A program made the position numbers and the translations under genes. The notes beneath the pieces are model-generated. The model made no database searches, was not told the DNA's origin, and worked only from the letters and a program-made list of their open reading frames with translations. 64,000 nucleotides of DNA from Engraulis encrasicolus (lineage: Eukaryota > Chordata > Actinopteri > Clupeiformes > Engraulidae). Location: assembly GCF_034702125.1 (NCBI RefSeq), contig NC_085876.1:7171364-7235363 (forward strand). The letters are read 5' to 3'. Of the stretch, positions 23,957 through 36,676 are shown piece by piece (the first letter of the stretch is position 1; each line of letters opens with the position of its first letter).

Positions 23957-26900
23957 CCTTGTTTCGGAAACCGGAAATACACCGTGAAACCAACCAGTGG
24001 CGTATCTGGTCTTACAGAATCTGTGGTGGAACTGCAAAAACTGCCCAATTAACTCGAATATAATGGCATAAAGTTACAGTTTGTGTACTAAAGGTGTAGG
24101 CACTCCTAATAGAAATCATAGTTTGGGGTGGGGGAAACTCCTTGTAGAAATTGTAGTTTAGGGGGAGGGGTAAACTTTTTATGTTTCAAAGTGAACTGAA
24201 GTGCATTTTGTTGGACTACTTTGCATCTTTGCACCTTCGGTAATTTCATAGCATTATGGACACTTCATTATTTTTATGTTTGTATAGAAAATGTGTAGTA
24301 AATTAGAACTCCTATGTTTTTACCTTGGCTACTCTGTTGCTGAGCTAGTAGTGGTATGGGTAGGGCACTGATAACCATTTGCACATATTAATATTCAAAC
24401 ATTGATGCTACAGATTGTGTTATCCTTACACCAATTTGTCATTGAAACTAATGACAAGTCCTTATTAGGTTGCAGCAGTCTCAAATGTATGAAGATTGTC
24501 AATTGGGTGGAATTGATGCACTGGAGTCAATATATATTTTCACATCCAATATATTTTCATTTCTATCCAAAATAACTTGGTGTTTTAAGTACAGGTTATT
24601 GGTTAGTCCTTGGACGTTTGGATGCTTTGCTCAAGGGCACACCATGGATGATTTGATGCGAACCTTCCGATTCCAAGACTTGCTCCGTAGCATGGCTGTC
24701 CCACTAGTTTGTCATGGTTATTCTACGTACTCCCTACTTTTCATGGACGGGTGTCTTCACTTCTCTGCCAGCACCATCATCGGCATTGGTTGCCTTCAGT
24801 TACCAAGAGACCAACCTTTGAAGTTGTCCAACCTTGTGACATCACAAGTATCCACAATGCACCTGTACAAAATGCTGCACACTGAGATGCTAATCTAGCT
24901 GTCTTTGTGGCTGGGCTAGTCTCTCAAAATGTCACTTGTATACTGATACTTGCCGTTCCACATGTGGTAGAAGAAAGAACAGTGGGTTGCACCAGCTGAT
25001 GGTAAGTTAGAACGCAAGTTAGGCTGTAAAGTCCATCTTGACACTCACAACGTAGCTAGTTTCAAACTAAATGTGTTCCAAGTTGGTTGCACCACCGCAC
25101 CTTAAGTTTTGACTTTGTTAGTAGTGCGTGAACTATAACAGTTTAGCATTTAACAACGTTTAGATACTTCCAAGCCAATCATTGACAACCCACTGCAGAA
25201 CACGAGTTGAAAATTTAACATTAGTCTCAATGGGAACTAAATGAATTTGACACTGCATGTGGTCGTTGTCAGCGGATGAATCAAACCATAGATGCAATGA
25301 CTTGCTTAAGGCAATGTTATATCCAACTTAAATCAACATACCGGAAATGTTAACATCAAGCTGGCATACATACCCAAGGCAAGATTGACCTGCCCACTTT
25401 AAGGACAGGGAACACCTGATTCAAATAATCTTACTTAGTCCTGTATTGCTGGTACTAAAACACCAAAATACACACACAATGACATGGACATTTACCTTTT
25501 AGAAAGGTTAACAATAGTCGAGATGTGCTAAAACTGATTAACACAGTGTGTTAATTGGAAAAGACATCTTAATGGAAAGAAACTGTGCCATCACCAGCAC
25601 ATTCCCAACACTTCGGTTAACAGTTGAACAGTTACCTTGCCCAGCTTCTTAATCATACTTAATATTTCAATTAGTGCACACAGTTACAGAACCACACACC
25701 AACTAAGCTAAACTTCAAATGTCTGACTATTTTGTGAAATTACTGGCCACTTAAGATTTAATGAAAATGAAGCCCCTTTGACGACAACTACCCTAAGGGG
25801 AAGTTAAGTTCCAATTGTAATTCTACCACACTTAACTACAGCTCTTTTAAGAACCTGTTCTCTCAAACAACCAGACTCTTCCACATCTCAAGACGCCACA
25901 TGTGTAAGCCCACCCATCTATCAACCTCTTCTCAACCTTGGCTTTCCTCGTGTGGTCTTCAAGGACCTCATCGGTCTCTGACAGGTCTGTCTCCTGAAGC
26001 AGGAGTGTGTATGTATACTTGTGTGTTGTATGTTGTGTGCTGAATGTGAGAGTGCCGTCGTGTGTTTGTGTTGAGCGTGTGCTGGCACATTAGTTGTGCG
26101 GTAGGAGAGTGAAGCTGGCCGGGTGCATAACGATGAGGATGAGTAGTGCTGCAGAAGTCAGTGATGCCAGTTGATGATGCCTGGATTTGTGTGCATCACC
26201 CAGGTGTACTAACTGATCAGCATACGAGGTAAGTGTTCCTGCCCTCGTCCCTGTCCTCACACTTTGAAAAATAAGCAAAGAAGAATGAAACGTGAAATGA
26301 AGAACTATGATAGAAATGTTACTGCTCCTGGAGTTTCTCAAAATGGGTCCCTTGAAACTTCTGGCATCACACCTCTCGAATGGATTCACAGTGCAGAACC
26401 TTTCTGTGTTTGTTCCCGTTGGGGACCTGTATACCTTCAACCATGCAGTGTGTATCACTTCTAACGTCTGGCTGAGAATATCTGTACTGATCCGTGGTCT
26501 ATGGACTTGAGTATGTTGAAAACGTGACTACCACCAGCTTGTACCGAAGAGATTTTCCTTCTGTGAACATGCATTCAGTCATGGCACTTGTGACTTTGGA
26601 CCAACAAAATGAAACACTTGCCCAACCTGTAGTGAGCATATTCGAGGGGGGGTGGGATTATTTCTGATCTTTATTTGCACTGTAGATGCAAAGCTAATTT
26701 TAGAAAGCCTGAACTCCTTGAGTAGTGACTGCACTTTCAAATAATGTTTTAGTGTGCTGTGTTCATAGGGATATTGAAAAGCTAGGTTCATACAGTGATT
26801 TATCTTTTTAGATTGTCAGTAGAACTTTTTAGGTTTGCAAGCAGCACTGACCTTTCCGGTCCAACTGACCTATTTGAACAAAACAATTGTTTGTTTTGTT

Positions 26901-28799
26901 TTTCCCTTCCCCCTGTGCCTCTTTCTAACCCTTCTTATGAATTGACCTTCAACTTGCGTAGTTTTAACCTTAGTGGTTGTCACTAGTGTACACCCTCAGA
27001 AGATTTTTGATATTGACTTTTTTCAGCTGGTTACTGAATCAACTTATTTTATTTGGACTGAAGATTTTGAACACACTTCTCAGTGGATTAATTTTGTTGC
27101 AGCCTCATTAGGTACTGGAAAGATACCATAGTTAGATTTTTTATTTATTTTTTTGTCAAGCGATCTCTCAAGGTTTTCCCCTATGCAATCTATTTATAAG
27201 CTAAGGAAATGTACAATATTACCAAAAACAACCATCCAATAGTTACTGTTTCTCTCTGTAGACTGTGATTTAAGCATGCAGTGAAATCTGCTGCTTTGAA
27301 GCTTTTCATGTGACTAGAGGAAGGGCATTAAATTCAGCTAATACGTGTGGACTTGTTCAGTAATGACAAAGTGGAATGAATACATTTGTCAACGTGACTA
27401 AAATCAAACATGAAATGTCACGTCGTGAACAAAGCAAGCAACTTCTAAGTTAATTGTGCAAATGGAAAAGCTTTTACAACAACTTTTGGTACAACTTCAC
27501 TGATCACTTTTGGTGTGTACGCAGTAAGTACTGAAGTACCTTTCTTATAGGCTGGCTTGTAGTGCTGCGTTAGCTTTTGCAGACCATTAGTGTTTGCCAA
27601 CAAGCTCTATCAGGATTGAGTAAAAGGAAGTCCTTGACTATATTTTGTGTCCTATCGTTCTCTGGAATGGGTGGGGTTTGTTTTTTCTTTGAGTCTTCTC
27701 GGCATTTTAGGGATCCTGGCAGTATTCCGCAGAGGCGCCGTGCGATACTCGTGGACTGCACGAGCCTCTGCCCTTTGTAAATGTGACCCAAACACGCATC
27801 TCTTTATGATGTATACCTGGACACTAAAGACCCATGGAATCTAATGCCTTATTCTGACCACCAAACTTCAGGACCAGCCTGTGAAGACGTGTGTATGTAC
27901 AGTACTATAGGTGTGTGTCTGTCTCTTCTGCACTGTGATCCATTCCATTTGAACCCACTAAACTCGACTACTGCGCTTGAGGGCCAGTGTCATCTGAGGT
28001 GTGATGCTGGAAGTACACATGAGGGCAAACGGCGGTGGGACTACTGCACAACCCGGGGAAAGAGGGAAACCAACTGGCACGGTCCTTGGCATGGGTATGT
28101 GATTAGGACTGGCATCAGACAACTCGAACTCAGGAAGGCTTTGTCTGCCATGGCAGCTGCCGCGCATGTGTATACGTTCCTGCTACGCTGGATCTAGTGC
28201 CACTGTCTGAGGGGGGTGTAGGGAAGTGTTCGCCAGCCCTGTTTTTAATTGGTATGTGAAGTTAATAGTGGCTGTGCGGAATGCTACCAAGTTACTAATG
28301 CATTACACCACACTATACTGACGTCCCGTCAGATTAGTATAATTCACTTGCATCTCATGGTCACAAGATGTTATAACAAATGTCTGGCCTTAACTTTTGA
28401 AACGGATACTGATTGAAGTTATCAAGTTTTTGTTTGTTGCAATAGTAATTGCACTTAAGTTTTTGCAACAGACACAAAGTTTGGTGCCATCCACCTCTGA
28501 ATTGAGATGGAAACAAAAAAACTGTCAAACTGTTTATTGATTTATGATCAAACAGATGAAATTACAATTTAATTTGCGGCAAAAATGTTAAGAAATTGGC
28601 TCGAAAATTGTTGGTGCTCGATCTCGGTGTTCTCCACCAGAGAGATCACCCCCATCTAAGATCATCGTGGCGATTTCTAGTTGGATAGGCTTGGTTTTTT
28701 TTGTTTTTTTTTCCAGCCAGTATTTTTTTCCCATAGTCTTATTTTAACAGTCTTAGTTACCTCTACCATTGTTATAGTATCTGATTCAAGGGACCCCAT

Positions 28800-28841
28800 A
28801 TTTAGCCATTATTATTTAGCCATTATTATTTAGCCATTTTG
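28800..28841 (+). repeat. Three tandem 14-bp repeats
   Basis: ATTTAGCCATTATT occurs twice perfectly and a third time as ATTTAGCCATTTTG. A minisatellite-scale tandem repeat, of unknown role. Confidence 0.8.
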
Positions 28842-29098
28842 ATACCCGAGTTCAGTTCCCATTCATAAGAGGCCTACATCAGTGAAACCTGTATATCTGT
28901 TCAAACAGTACTCCCAGGGCTGTGTGTGTAGCACACACTCTACTACTCTGGACACACACGCACACACTCTACTACACTGGACACACACACACCTGTTGTA
29001 TTTGAATAGGGTGGTGTCGTGACTGGATGGATGGAAGGCTCTGCAGCTGAGCGTGTCCTTGTTTTGTGTATGTGCTCATTGTGTATTTCCTACCACAG

Positions 29099-29605
29099 GG
29101 ACCGTTGTCCATGCAAGGAGGGTGAGGAGCCCAGCTGGACAGAAGCTGAATTTGTCAGAAGTAAGTAATTTGTCTTTTTTTTTAAAAAAAAGTTTTCTGT
29201 AATGCAACTACCGTAGTCCTGGGAGGGTTTACTCAACCTCTTTCGCTTCCCTTGTATGTTGATTAGTTTAAACAGGTCCTCTGAAGATGTGGCGAAGACA
29301 GTACGGCTGCCTGGTCCGTGTGGCAAATGCTGTATGCTGAGCTGGTCTGTGTAGAAGGTGAGTTGAGTGTGTAATAAAAGCAAATTATGTCATCAAAGTA
29401 AGGTTGTAGTTTTCAGAGCTTTACAAGCCTCATGTTGTTCTCTCTTCCCCTCCTCCCCCCTTTCCCTTTTTTCTTTTCTGTTTTTTCCTCATAGAGCAAG
29501 GTGGATGTCTAAGACAGATCGAAGGAAAGGAAACAGTACCCTTTGAGTGGAATCCAGTGTCTGGAGTGGAGTGAAAGTTTAAATAAATGGAAAACAAAAT
29601 GTGAA
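29099..29605 (+). other. Three-exon terminal module, possible alternative sfpq 3' end
   Basis: Three short exon-like segments each have strong splice signals: 29099-29160 (CCACAG before, GTAAGT after), 29276-29357 (AAACAG before, GTGAGT after) and 29495 to about 29605 (pyrimidine tract plus CATAG before, AATAAA at 29582-29587 within). None carries a long open frame. The first begins with eight codons and a TGA when read in the phase at which sfpq coding exon 9 ends, so splicing from 16148 would replace the KKPRF tail with a short new one. Either this is an alternative 3' end of sfpq or a separate plus-strand noncoding transcript whose 5' exons I cannot see. Confidence 0.5.
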
Positions 29606-30213
29606 ATATTTGTTGTTGCGTCCTTTACTTACGCAAATGATGACAATTGAACTGGATCATGCCTCTTCTTGAAACTTAATGTAAAGCTGCAAATGAGCCT
29701 AAAAGCAATTAGTAAGCCTGAATGTATATATTCCCTCAAGTTAAATCAGGCCTTTTTTATTTATTTATTAATGACCAATATCCTCTCTCTTGAGTTGTCT
29801 CCAGGCTGCTATATACCTTGTCAAACTCATTTCTGTTCACATACACTACAGTCAGTATGATTCAAATTGGGCCATCTGGACCAGTAACATATAATTGGGG
29901 AAACATAAAATCTCATGTAGTGCAAATGGCAGTTGGAGTCGCATTTCAAATCAGATCATCTCAAAGTGGATGACTGGGTAGGCTATGTCGGGAGCATTGG
30001 CTGCAAGAAGCCGTTTACACTTTTTTTTTCGTGTCACAAAGTCTTAAGGAGGGACAACTAAATTACCGGATAATAAAGAAAAAACTGCTTCAACCTGGAT
30101 TTGTCTGCTCCCACTTTTCCCCCCTCTGACGTTTCTGGTGAAAACCCCTTTTCAGACGTCTGAATAAAGGTGCTGAAAAGCCCTGGTTGAAGCAGATAGT
30201 TTTTCATTTTTAT
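29606..30213. other. Intergenic, no gene recognised
   Basis: Only a small inverted repeat is seen: AAAAACTGCTTCAACC near 30080 and GGTTGAAGCAGATAGTTTTT near 30185. No exon or RNA gene. Confidence 0.45.
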
Positions 30214-30215
30214 TA

Positions 30216-32939
30216 CAGTATTTCTCAATTGGTTTTGTACATTTCTCACCATAATAATCATTCTCAAAACTTCTTGTTCAATTGTGACTTAATGCTGTTA
30301 TCTGTGCACATGGTAAAATACGTTTGTCATAGTTTTCAGCATTTAGCAAATGCTTTCATCACCATGCAGATGGTTGTGTACAATTCTCAGCTTTTTAGTA
30401 CATTATCAATTGCTTTTGTCATATCACTCAAAAAGCATTGTCCCTGAATACACAAAACTATCTAAAACCCCAAAACATTTAGGCCGTATGTCATAGTATA
30501 AGTCTTACCATGCAAAATGATTTACCAAGCTGCCATAATGCGTTAAGCACTGTATAATTTTCATTAGATTTTTGTCTATAAATGTGATCTGAATTGGTAA
30601 ATTGCTCGCTGGTAAATATTGACTCTCTAATCAAAAGCAGTAGAAGGGAAAGAGAAAACAGGCATGCAATACAACAATAGGCACTATACTGCATTACATT
30701 ACTCTATGCCTCATGTGCCCTTTATAATTACGCTAAACACAAAATTACAATATTTCACCAGAATTTCACACTTTATACAACACTTTATACAGTATCAGTG
30801 TATTTCAATTGTATTTTGCTTTACAATTTCTATATTTTTTTCACATGGTCCTGCAAGACAAGTGAAAAGGGGTGGTAGAGGGCGCATTTTGACTCCTCAA
30901 CCGAGTTTGCTATTTTTTCTATTTTGCAATGACAACCTGTCAATAAATAGTTCATACTCTGAATGTATACTAGTACAATTTCATCTGATCAATGTAATAT
31001 AAAGTTGAAGTTACAACATTTCCCATCCAATCTAAACAACATTTCGCTTTAGAAAAGATCCTCAAGAGTGTACTAGTCAATTGACAACATGACAAATCGA
31101 TTTGGTAACACTATTTTAGGGATACATCTATTAGCACTAATACATACAATATTAATGCCTGTGTAAGTAACTTGTAAGACATGTACTAAGCAAAATAAGA
31201 CAGTTGTTAAGCATGTATTCACAAATGTCTTGTTCACGCCCAATTAGGGATTTATTACTAATATAACCTTAGTACGGACCAGTAAGCCTATATTTCTATT
31301 TATTAGTAAGTAGTAAGTGGCAGAATACAATGTGTATAAGCTCCCGACACACTGTGTGAACAAACCCTGAACAGCGTGAAAACAGATGCGGAATAAGGGT
31401 CCCTATTCTAAAGTGATGCATTGGTCAGCCCAGATGGCTCAGGGCCTCCGCACTACCAAAGTCCCCCTCGTTACCTAGGGCCCCCACACTATCCAGGCCC
31501 GCACTACCTGGCCCCCTGATCTACAAAGTGTAAGGGCAAATTCAATGATTAACACCCACCCAGTTAAGTTATCTAGTTTTGTCTTTTTCATATTAATGTA
31601 AGGGAGGTAACAGGAGCCTTTATATAGCAAGGATTGAACGTACACTTGTCAATGGCGGTGGGTTGGTGAGATGTAATTTTTTTATGTACCACTGAGTTTT
31701 AATTGTAAAAACCCCCAAAATAAATGCAGAACATTAGAATAATAGTTTTGAAGCAAAACTAATCTATTATTTTGTGATAATTAAGTTAATGTTTGAGAAC
31801 ATTAGCTTCAAGAAGTGCAGTGCATGATGGGTACGCAATCTAGGCCAACAGACAACCTAGCCAGCTCTGAGCCTACGTTCTTAGCTCCTCCCCTCACTCG
31901 TGAAATTTAGATGCTATCCAAACAATTTGCCATGTACGTAACAACAGAAATATTATCATTGCTGCATTGGCCATGCATTGCATTTCTGACTAAGGCCGTA
32001 CCCATCATGCACTGCACTTCTTGGAGCTAAGTTTCTCAAACATTAACTTATTTATCACAAAGGAATAGCTTTCGCTATTCGCAAACTATTACTCATCGTT
32101 ATATTCTGCATTTATAGTATGGTTTTTACAATTAAAACTAATTGGTGTATGAAAAAATGGCACCTCACCACCCCACCGTCATTAAGAAGTTTACGTCCAA
32201 TCCTTGCTATTTACTGCTTCCAATTTCTCTCTACCATATTGAGTTGAATAAGGGAGATCTACATGTCTTATGAGACTATTGCTGATCCAGAAATGTTCTT
32301 ACACTTTGCTTCCCGGGGGGGTAGAGTGGGGGCCCTAGGTAGTGTGGGGGCCCTAAGCCATCTGGGCTGAGCAATGCATCACTTTAGAATAGGGACCCTT
32401 ATTCCACATCTGTTTTCACACTGTTCAGGGTTTGTTCACACAGTGTACAAGGAGCTTATACACATTGTATTCTGGCCCTTACTGCTTACTCATAAATAGA
32501 AATCTAGGTCTACTAGGTCCTTACTAAGGTTATATTGGTAATACATCCCTTATTGTGCATGAACAAGACATTTGCGAATAAATGTCTAACAACTGTCTGA
32601 TTTTGCTTAGTACATGCCTTACAAGTTACTTACTAAGGCATTAATATTGTATGTATTAGTGCTAATAGATGTATCCCTAAAATAAAGTGTTACCATCGAT
32701 TTGACTAGCTTGTCCATACACTATGACACAATAACTAACCATTCTGCTGGCACTGATACGTTCATTGACACAAAAGCTTGGATTTGAAAGACAAAGCAAG
32801 GGTTTTGAGCAAGAGACTTGGTTTTGCAGGTCATCCACTGTGTTTTGCCATTTGTTAAAGCTGTTGTGAGAATGAATATTGTGTTTTGCAAATTGCGAGA
32901 GAGATTCGAGAAATGTACAAAACCAATTGAGAAATACTG
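30216..32939. mobile_element. TA-flanked DNA element carrying a nested foldback
   Basis: Inverted ends CAGTATTTCTCAATTGGTTT (left) and ...ACCAATTGAGAAATACTG (right) are flanked by TA on each side (30214-30215 and 32940-32941). The original element is about 1.1 kb, non-coding, with several internal variants of ATTTCTCA and CAATTG. It was later interrupted by the 1.6-kb foldback at 31104-32694. Confidence 0.75.
31104..32694. mobile_element. 1.6-kb foldback (near-complete inverted repeat) element
   Basis: The two halves are inverted copies along nearly their whole length. The ends are GGTAACACTATTTTAGGGAT and ...CCTAAAATAAAGTGTTACC, and the halves meet near 31900. The target duplication ATCGATTT is perfect (31096-31103 and 32695-32702); 8 bp points to a hAT-type transposase acting in trans. 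Matching internal blocks include GCAGTGCATGATGGGTAC with its inverse and AAAGTGATGCATTGGTCAGC with its inverse. No protein is encoded. Transcripts through it would form a hairpin of roughly 800 bp. Confidence 0.9.
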
Positions 32940-32941
32940 TA

Positions 32942-34206
32942 AGGTACAAAATGTTGGCACAACATTCCTAATTTTGAATTCCCCATTTGTTTACTGACAT
33001 GAATGGCCCATTTGTTCACCCTTGATGCCTGCCGTAGGTCACACTTGTGTGTGTCCCCTCTTGTTTGATCACTGTTGTATCCTATTGCCTGGCTGGCGTC
33101 CCTGGCTGCGGTCCATCCGTAGCTGCTAGTACAAAGCCTGCTATCAAAGGATCTGGAGGCGCCAAGCTCATGGGTCAGGTTCATTTTGCCCGACCCGCAA
33201 CACTCGGGTACTGAGGCAGATGGGGTTACAGCCACGGAGATTCGACCCACATAACATCTTCCTTTTAGACAAAACAAACACAGCCCTGCCAAGTAAACAT
33301 GCAGCAGGTCAGAGTTGCTCAATAGTCTTCAACATTTATTCAACAGTTTTGGCAGTAAGGCAAAAAAAATCTATTTGGTCCTTTTGCAGCATCTTTCAAA
33401 TTTGGAGACTGGATGGAAATTCAAAATTACCCTATTACAGACCCTTGTGATGGTTTGTCACTTAGTAAATAATGAACTAATTATGCACAAATCATTAAAA
33501 TGTTATTATTAAAGTCATATCTTAGCACGGCTGACACAGCACACACTTTCTTAGGGTTCGTTATTAAGTGTTCCCGAATTATAGAAAATGTGTTGAGGGT
33601 CCTACTAAGTGCATCCTCTCAATATGACATTGATAATTCTGATCATAAATCTAAGTTGTCCCAGCGAACTTCAGTCACCTTTCATGGACTTAACAAGAAT
33701 TAAAGTGATTAACGATGATCAGCTATTGGTATAGACACAGTAAGCCACAGCACACAGCAGGGTGTGTTTAAGTGTGTGTGTACGTGTAAGTGGCACCTAC
33801 AGCACCATAGCTGCATACTCATGCTGTGGGTGGCATCTGGCCTGGCCACTGTAAGATGACCCCAGGGGGTTGAAAACATTCTCGACAGAAAGGCCTGGAG
33901 TCGGGGGGTGGGGGTGGGATGAGATGAGATGGGAAAAGCACAAATGGAAGCAGGATAAGATGAATGGGGAAGAAAGGAAGGAAAGAAATGGGAATGAAGG
34001 CCAAATAGTAGGCTTATAAAAAACTATTGGAAAGAGGTGGTACGAGCAAAGAAAGGAGATGTTAGAAGTTCTCAATGGGCTGGGCTGCTACATATTTAAT
34101 GGCCCTGAATCATTCATGCCTTCACTTATCGACCAGCTTGACAGTAACTGCACACGCACACACACACACACACTCTCCCTCGTGTGCCGTTGGGTGCGCA
34201 GCAGTC
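32942..34206. other. Spacer upstream of the 34.2-kb gene
   Basis: No coding exon recognised. It may hold the noncoding first exon and promoter of the gene starting at 34207. A CA-rich run at about 34150-34172 precedes that exon's 3' splice site. Confidence 0.4.
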
Positions 34207-36676
34207 ATGAGTGCCGGTGGCTCCACCATCCTGGAGACGGAACTTGTGAAGAGGCAGCGGATCCTCCAGGAGACGCGCTCCAGGGCCCGCTCCTACCTGC
34301 TTTCCCGCTCCCTGCCTCCCCTTCCACCGGCCAGCGCTCCACGCAGCAGGGACACCACGGTCCACCTACCCACTCTGGCCTCCTCCCGCAAGCCCTCGCT
34401 CAGAGGCCAGGACGGTGCCCCCACGGTGCAGCTCAGGTAAGAGGACACCCGAGTTTGATGGGGCTCTCTGCCCGCCTGCCTGCCTGTCTGCCTGGCTATT
34501 GCCTTGCCTGTCCTTACAATACATTTGGCGACTTACAATCAAGGGCATAATTATAGCATACAGCACTTGCAAGCTGCATTGGAGATATACAGAACAATAA
34601 GCGAAGAAAGGGATAGAGTTCTTTTTTATTTAACATGATGCAGAGATGGATAGTGATATGGGAGATGGTAGGCCTAATGAAGGCTCGGACCAAGCTATTG
34701 AAGCACTTTGTAATGGTCATGGCATATTGTTCACTGGATTCTGTTCAAATAATCTGTGATGGCTGACTTAAATGCATTTGTTCCACATCCACAAGTGACA
34801 TTTGTTACTAAAAGGCTTAAAAACCTTGACAAACTGTAGACTGTACTGTCATACATGGAACTGTCTCAAATTATGAAAAAGAACTTGTGAGTTAATAATA
34901 GGCTGTAAGAAATTAACTACACATTAAATAATTGCTAATTGACATAGGCCCAATTGACAATTATGAACTCCAATGACCCATAACTATTATAGCCTACTGT
35001 AAACAAACACATTGACTGATTCTGGACAGTAATGACATGAATGTCTTGTCCCTTTGCCACCCAGACATGTGCAGTGTACGTAACACATGTGCAAGAGAGG
35101 AGTGTTGCATAATTACCTTAAACGGTGGTAAAGGTACCTGTGGAGGTGTTGTTCTGAACAATATTGCGTAATTACCTCACACTCGTCTACTGTTCAGTGT
35201 CCAGTGTTGTCTCGTTACCCGAAATCTCTGCCTGTCAGATGATACATCCTTGTTTTGAGTACTGGGTAACTCAATACGTCTTTAAGTTTACTGTACTGCG
35301 ACGGCAACCATGGACACCTTCTTTAATTCACAGGGTATAGATAGACTCTTATACAATATATCAGTTTTAGAGTATTGTAGAAATACAAAGAACAGGTCTA
35401 AATTATAGTCTAATAAACTATTCTTTGTTTTCCGGTCAAGTTATTATACAAACTGTCTGGATTATCTGTCACAAGTTAATTAGATCTGCAGTTAATTCTG
35501 AATGGTTGCAGACGTTTCCATATTGGTGTATTGCAATTTGCAGGCCTATTCAACTAGCGGCATGTGGGCTACATGAGGCCCATTTCAAATTTTCTACAGC
35601 CCAGCGATTTACTTAAAATTAGATGTAGTTCTTCAATGGATGTTTTATCTTGTCTTTAATACCCCATAGAAACCCAGTGAAACTTTAAATTTGGGCCTCT
35701 TATTGGTACTGAAGTTATACCACTGGTGTACGAATAACTTGTCTCATGTAATATGGCTTTTCAGTCAGCTTTTTCCATTTTTGGAAAAAAAAGGCCATAA
35801 TATGTCATGTCATGGCATGGCATGATATGGCAAGAAATCCTAAAAATCAAGCAATGTTTGATTCTCTCTGAACAAGCAATGCCTCAAAAACAACTTTTAT
35901 ATCATGTAGTTTTTTTAAAGTGACTGATATGTGTGAAGGGCTGTGAGGTTTTTTTATTTTAATTTGGACTTTTCCATAGTGTAGACAGGGCCACTGAGCC
36001 ATTTTTGTTCACAGTCTAGCCCTGGGTGTGTGTGTACTTTTCCTTACTAGAGACTACTAGAGTGACCCTAAAGCCATTCTATATCTGCCTGTATCTCCCC
36101 TTCTATCTCCTCTCTCCCCTGGACAGCATCAGTGAGCCCTCCCTCTTCGCCTCACAGCCCAGGGCCACGCTGCCCGACAGGTTTCCACAGAGACGCCGCC
36201 CCCCTCCCCGTAAACGAACACCCCAGTTGCCGCTCTGCAGGTTATGCGATCTGGACGGCAGCAAGTCACTTGACAGCTGCAGCAGGCCCACCTACACCGC
36301 CTTCTCCTGTCCAATCCGGCCCGTCTCCAAGCTGTCGCCGAGCCCCTCCTCCTCCTCCGCCTCCTCCCGTAGCCAACTGGCTCTCTCGGCTCAGCTGGGT
36401 GTGCGGCGGCTGGTGTTCACCTCGCCACTTCCCTCGGGGGCCCACCAGGGGGCGTTGTCCGTGAGGGGCACGCCTTGCTTGCCCCCTCCCACCCCTCAGG
36501 CTACGGCACAGGGCCGGGCTCAGCTCCACGTCTTCCTGCCCTCAGAGGCGCTGTCCTCGGAGGAGCTGGACAGGGAGTCGGTGGACGAGGGCTTCATGGA
36601 CGAGCTGGACAGCAAGGTCACTTCTCTCAAGCTCCAGCAGGGGGCCACGAAAAAGCAGCAACAAACTGAACCATAG
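34207..36676 (+). CDS. Unrecognised Pro/Ser/Arg-rich protein, 259 aa, two coding exons
   Basis: The ATG at 34207 follows a 3' splice site (GTGCGCAG) by a few bases. Exon 34207-34436 ends at CTCAG|GTAAGA and joins exon 36127-36676 (CTGGACAG before it) in phase, giving 260 codons including TAG. Codon use is GC-rich and coherent across both exons. The N-terminus (ILETELVKRQRILQETRSRA) is a charged amphipathic helix. The middle is low-complexity Pro/Ser/Arg, with one CRLCDLD-type Cys pair (about residue 115) and a serine run. The C-terminus has an acidic helix (SVDEGFMDELDSKVTSLKLQ) that looks like an interaction motif. There is no signal peptide or membrane segment. I do not recognise the family and propose no function. 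An internal position between sfpq and zmym4 may help identify it by synteny. Confidence 0.75.

Larger units (their letters stand above)
20361..29098. other. Long noncoding stretch downstream of sfpq
   Basis: 8.7 kb without a recognisable coding exon. The longest open frames (24470-24898, 27844-28197) show no familiar domain and no splice context. Apart from a MITE at 23418-23956 and a short tandem repeat at 28800-28841, few repeats are visible, in contrast to the neighbouring 30-34 kb and 36-41 kb regions. If the exons at 29.1-29.6 kb belong to sfpq, this is intronic. Confidence 0.45.

Noticed and set aside
24470..24898. 142-codon plus-strand frame downstream of sfpq
   Set aside because: No recognisable domain, no splice or promoter context; length can occur by chance in 9 kb.
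27844..28197. 117-codon plus-strand frame
   Set aside because: Same reasons; amino-acid composition looks random and no partner exon is seen.
33000..33330. GC-richer block that might be a first exon of the 34.2-kb gene
   Set aside because: No clear 5' splice site leading to 34201 could be chosen over others, so no exon was called.
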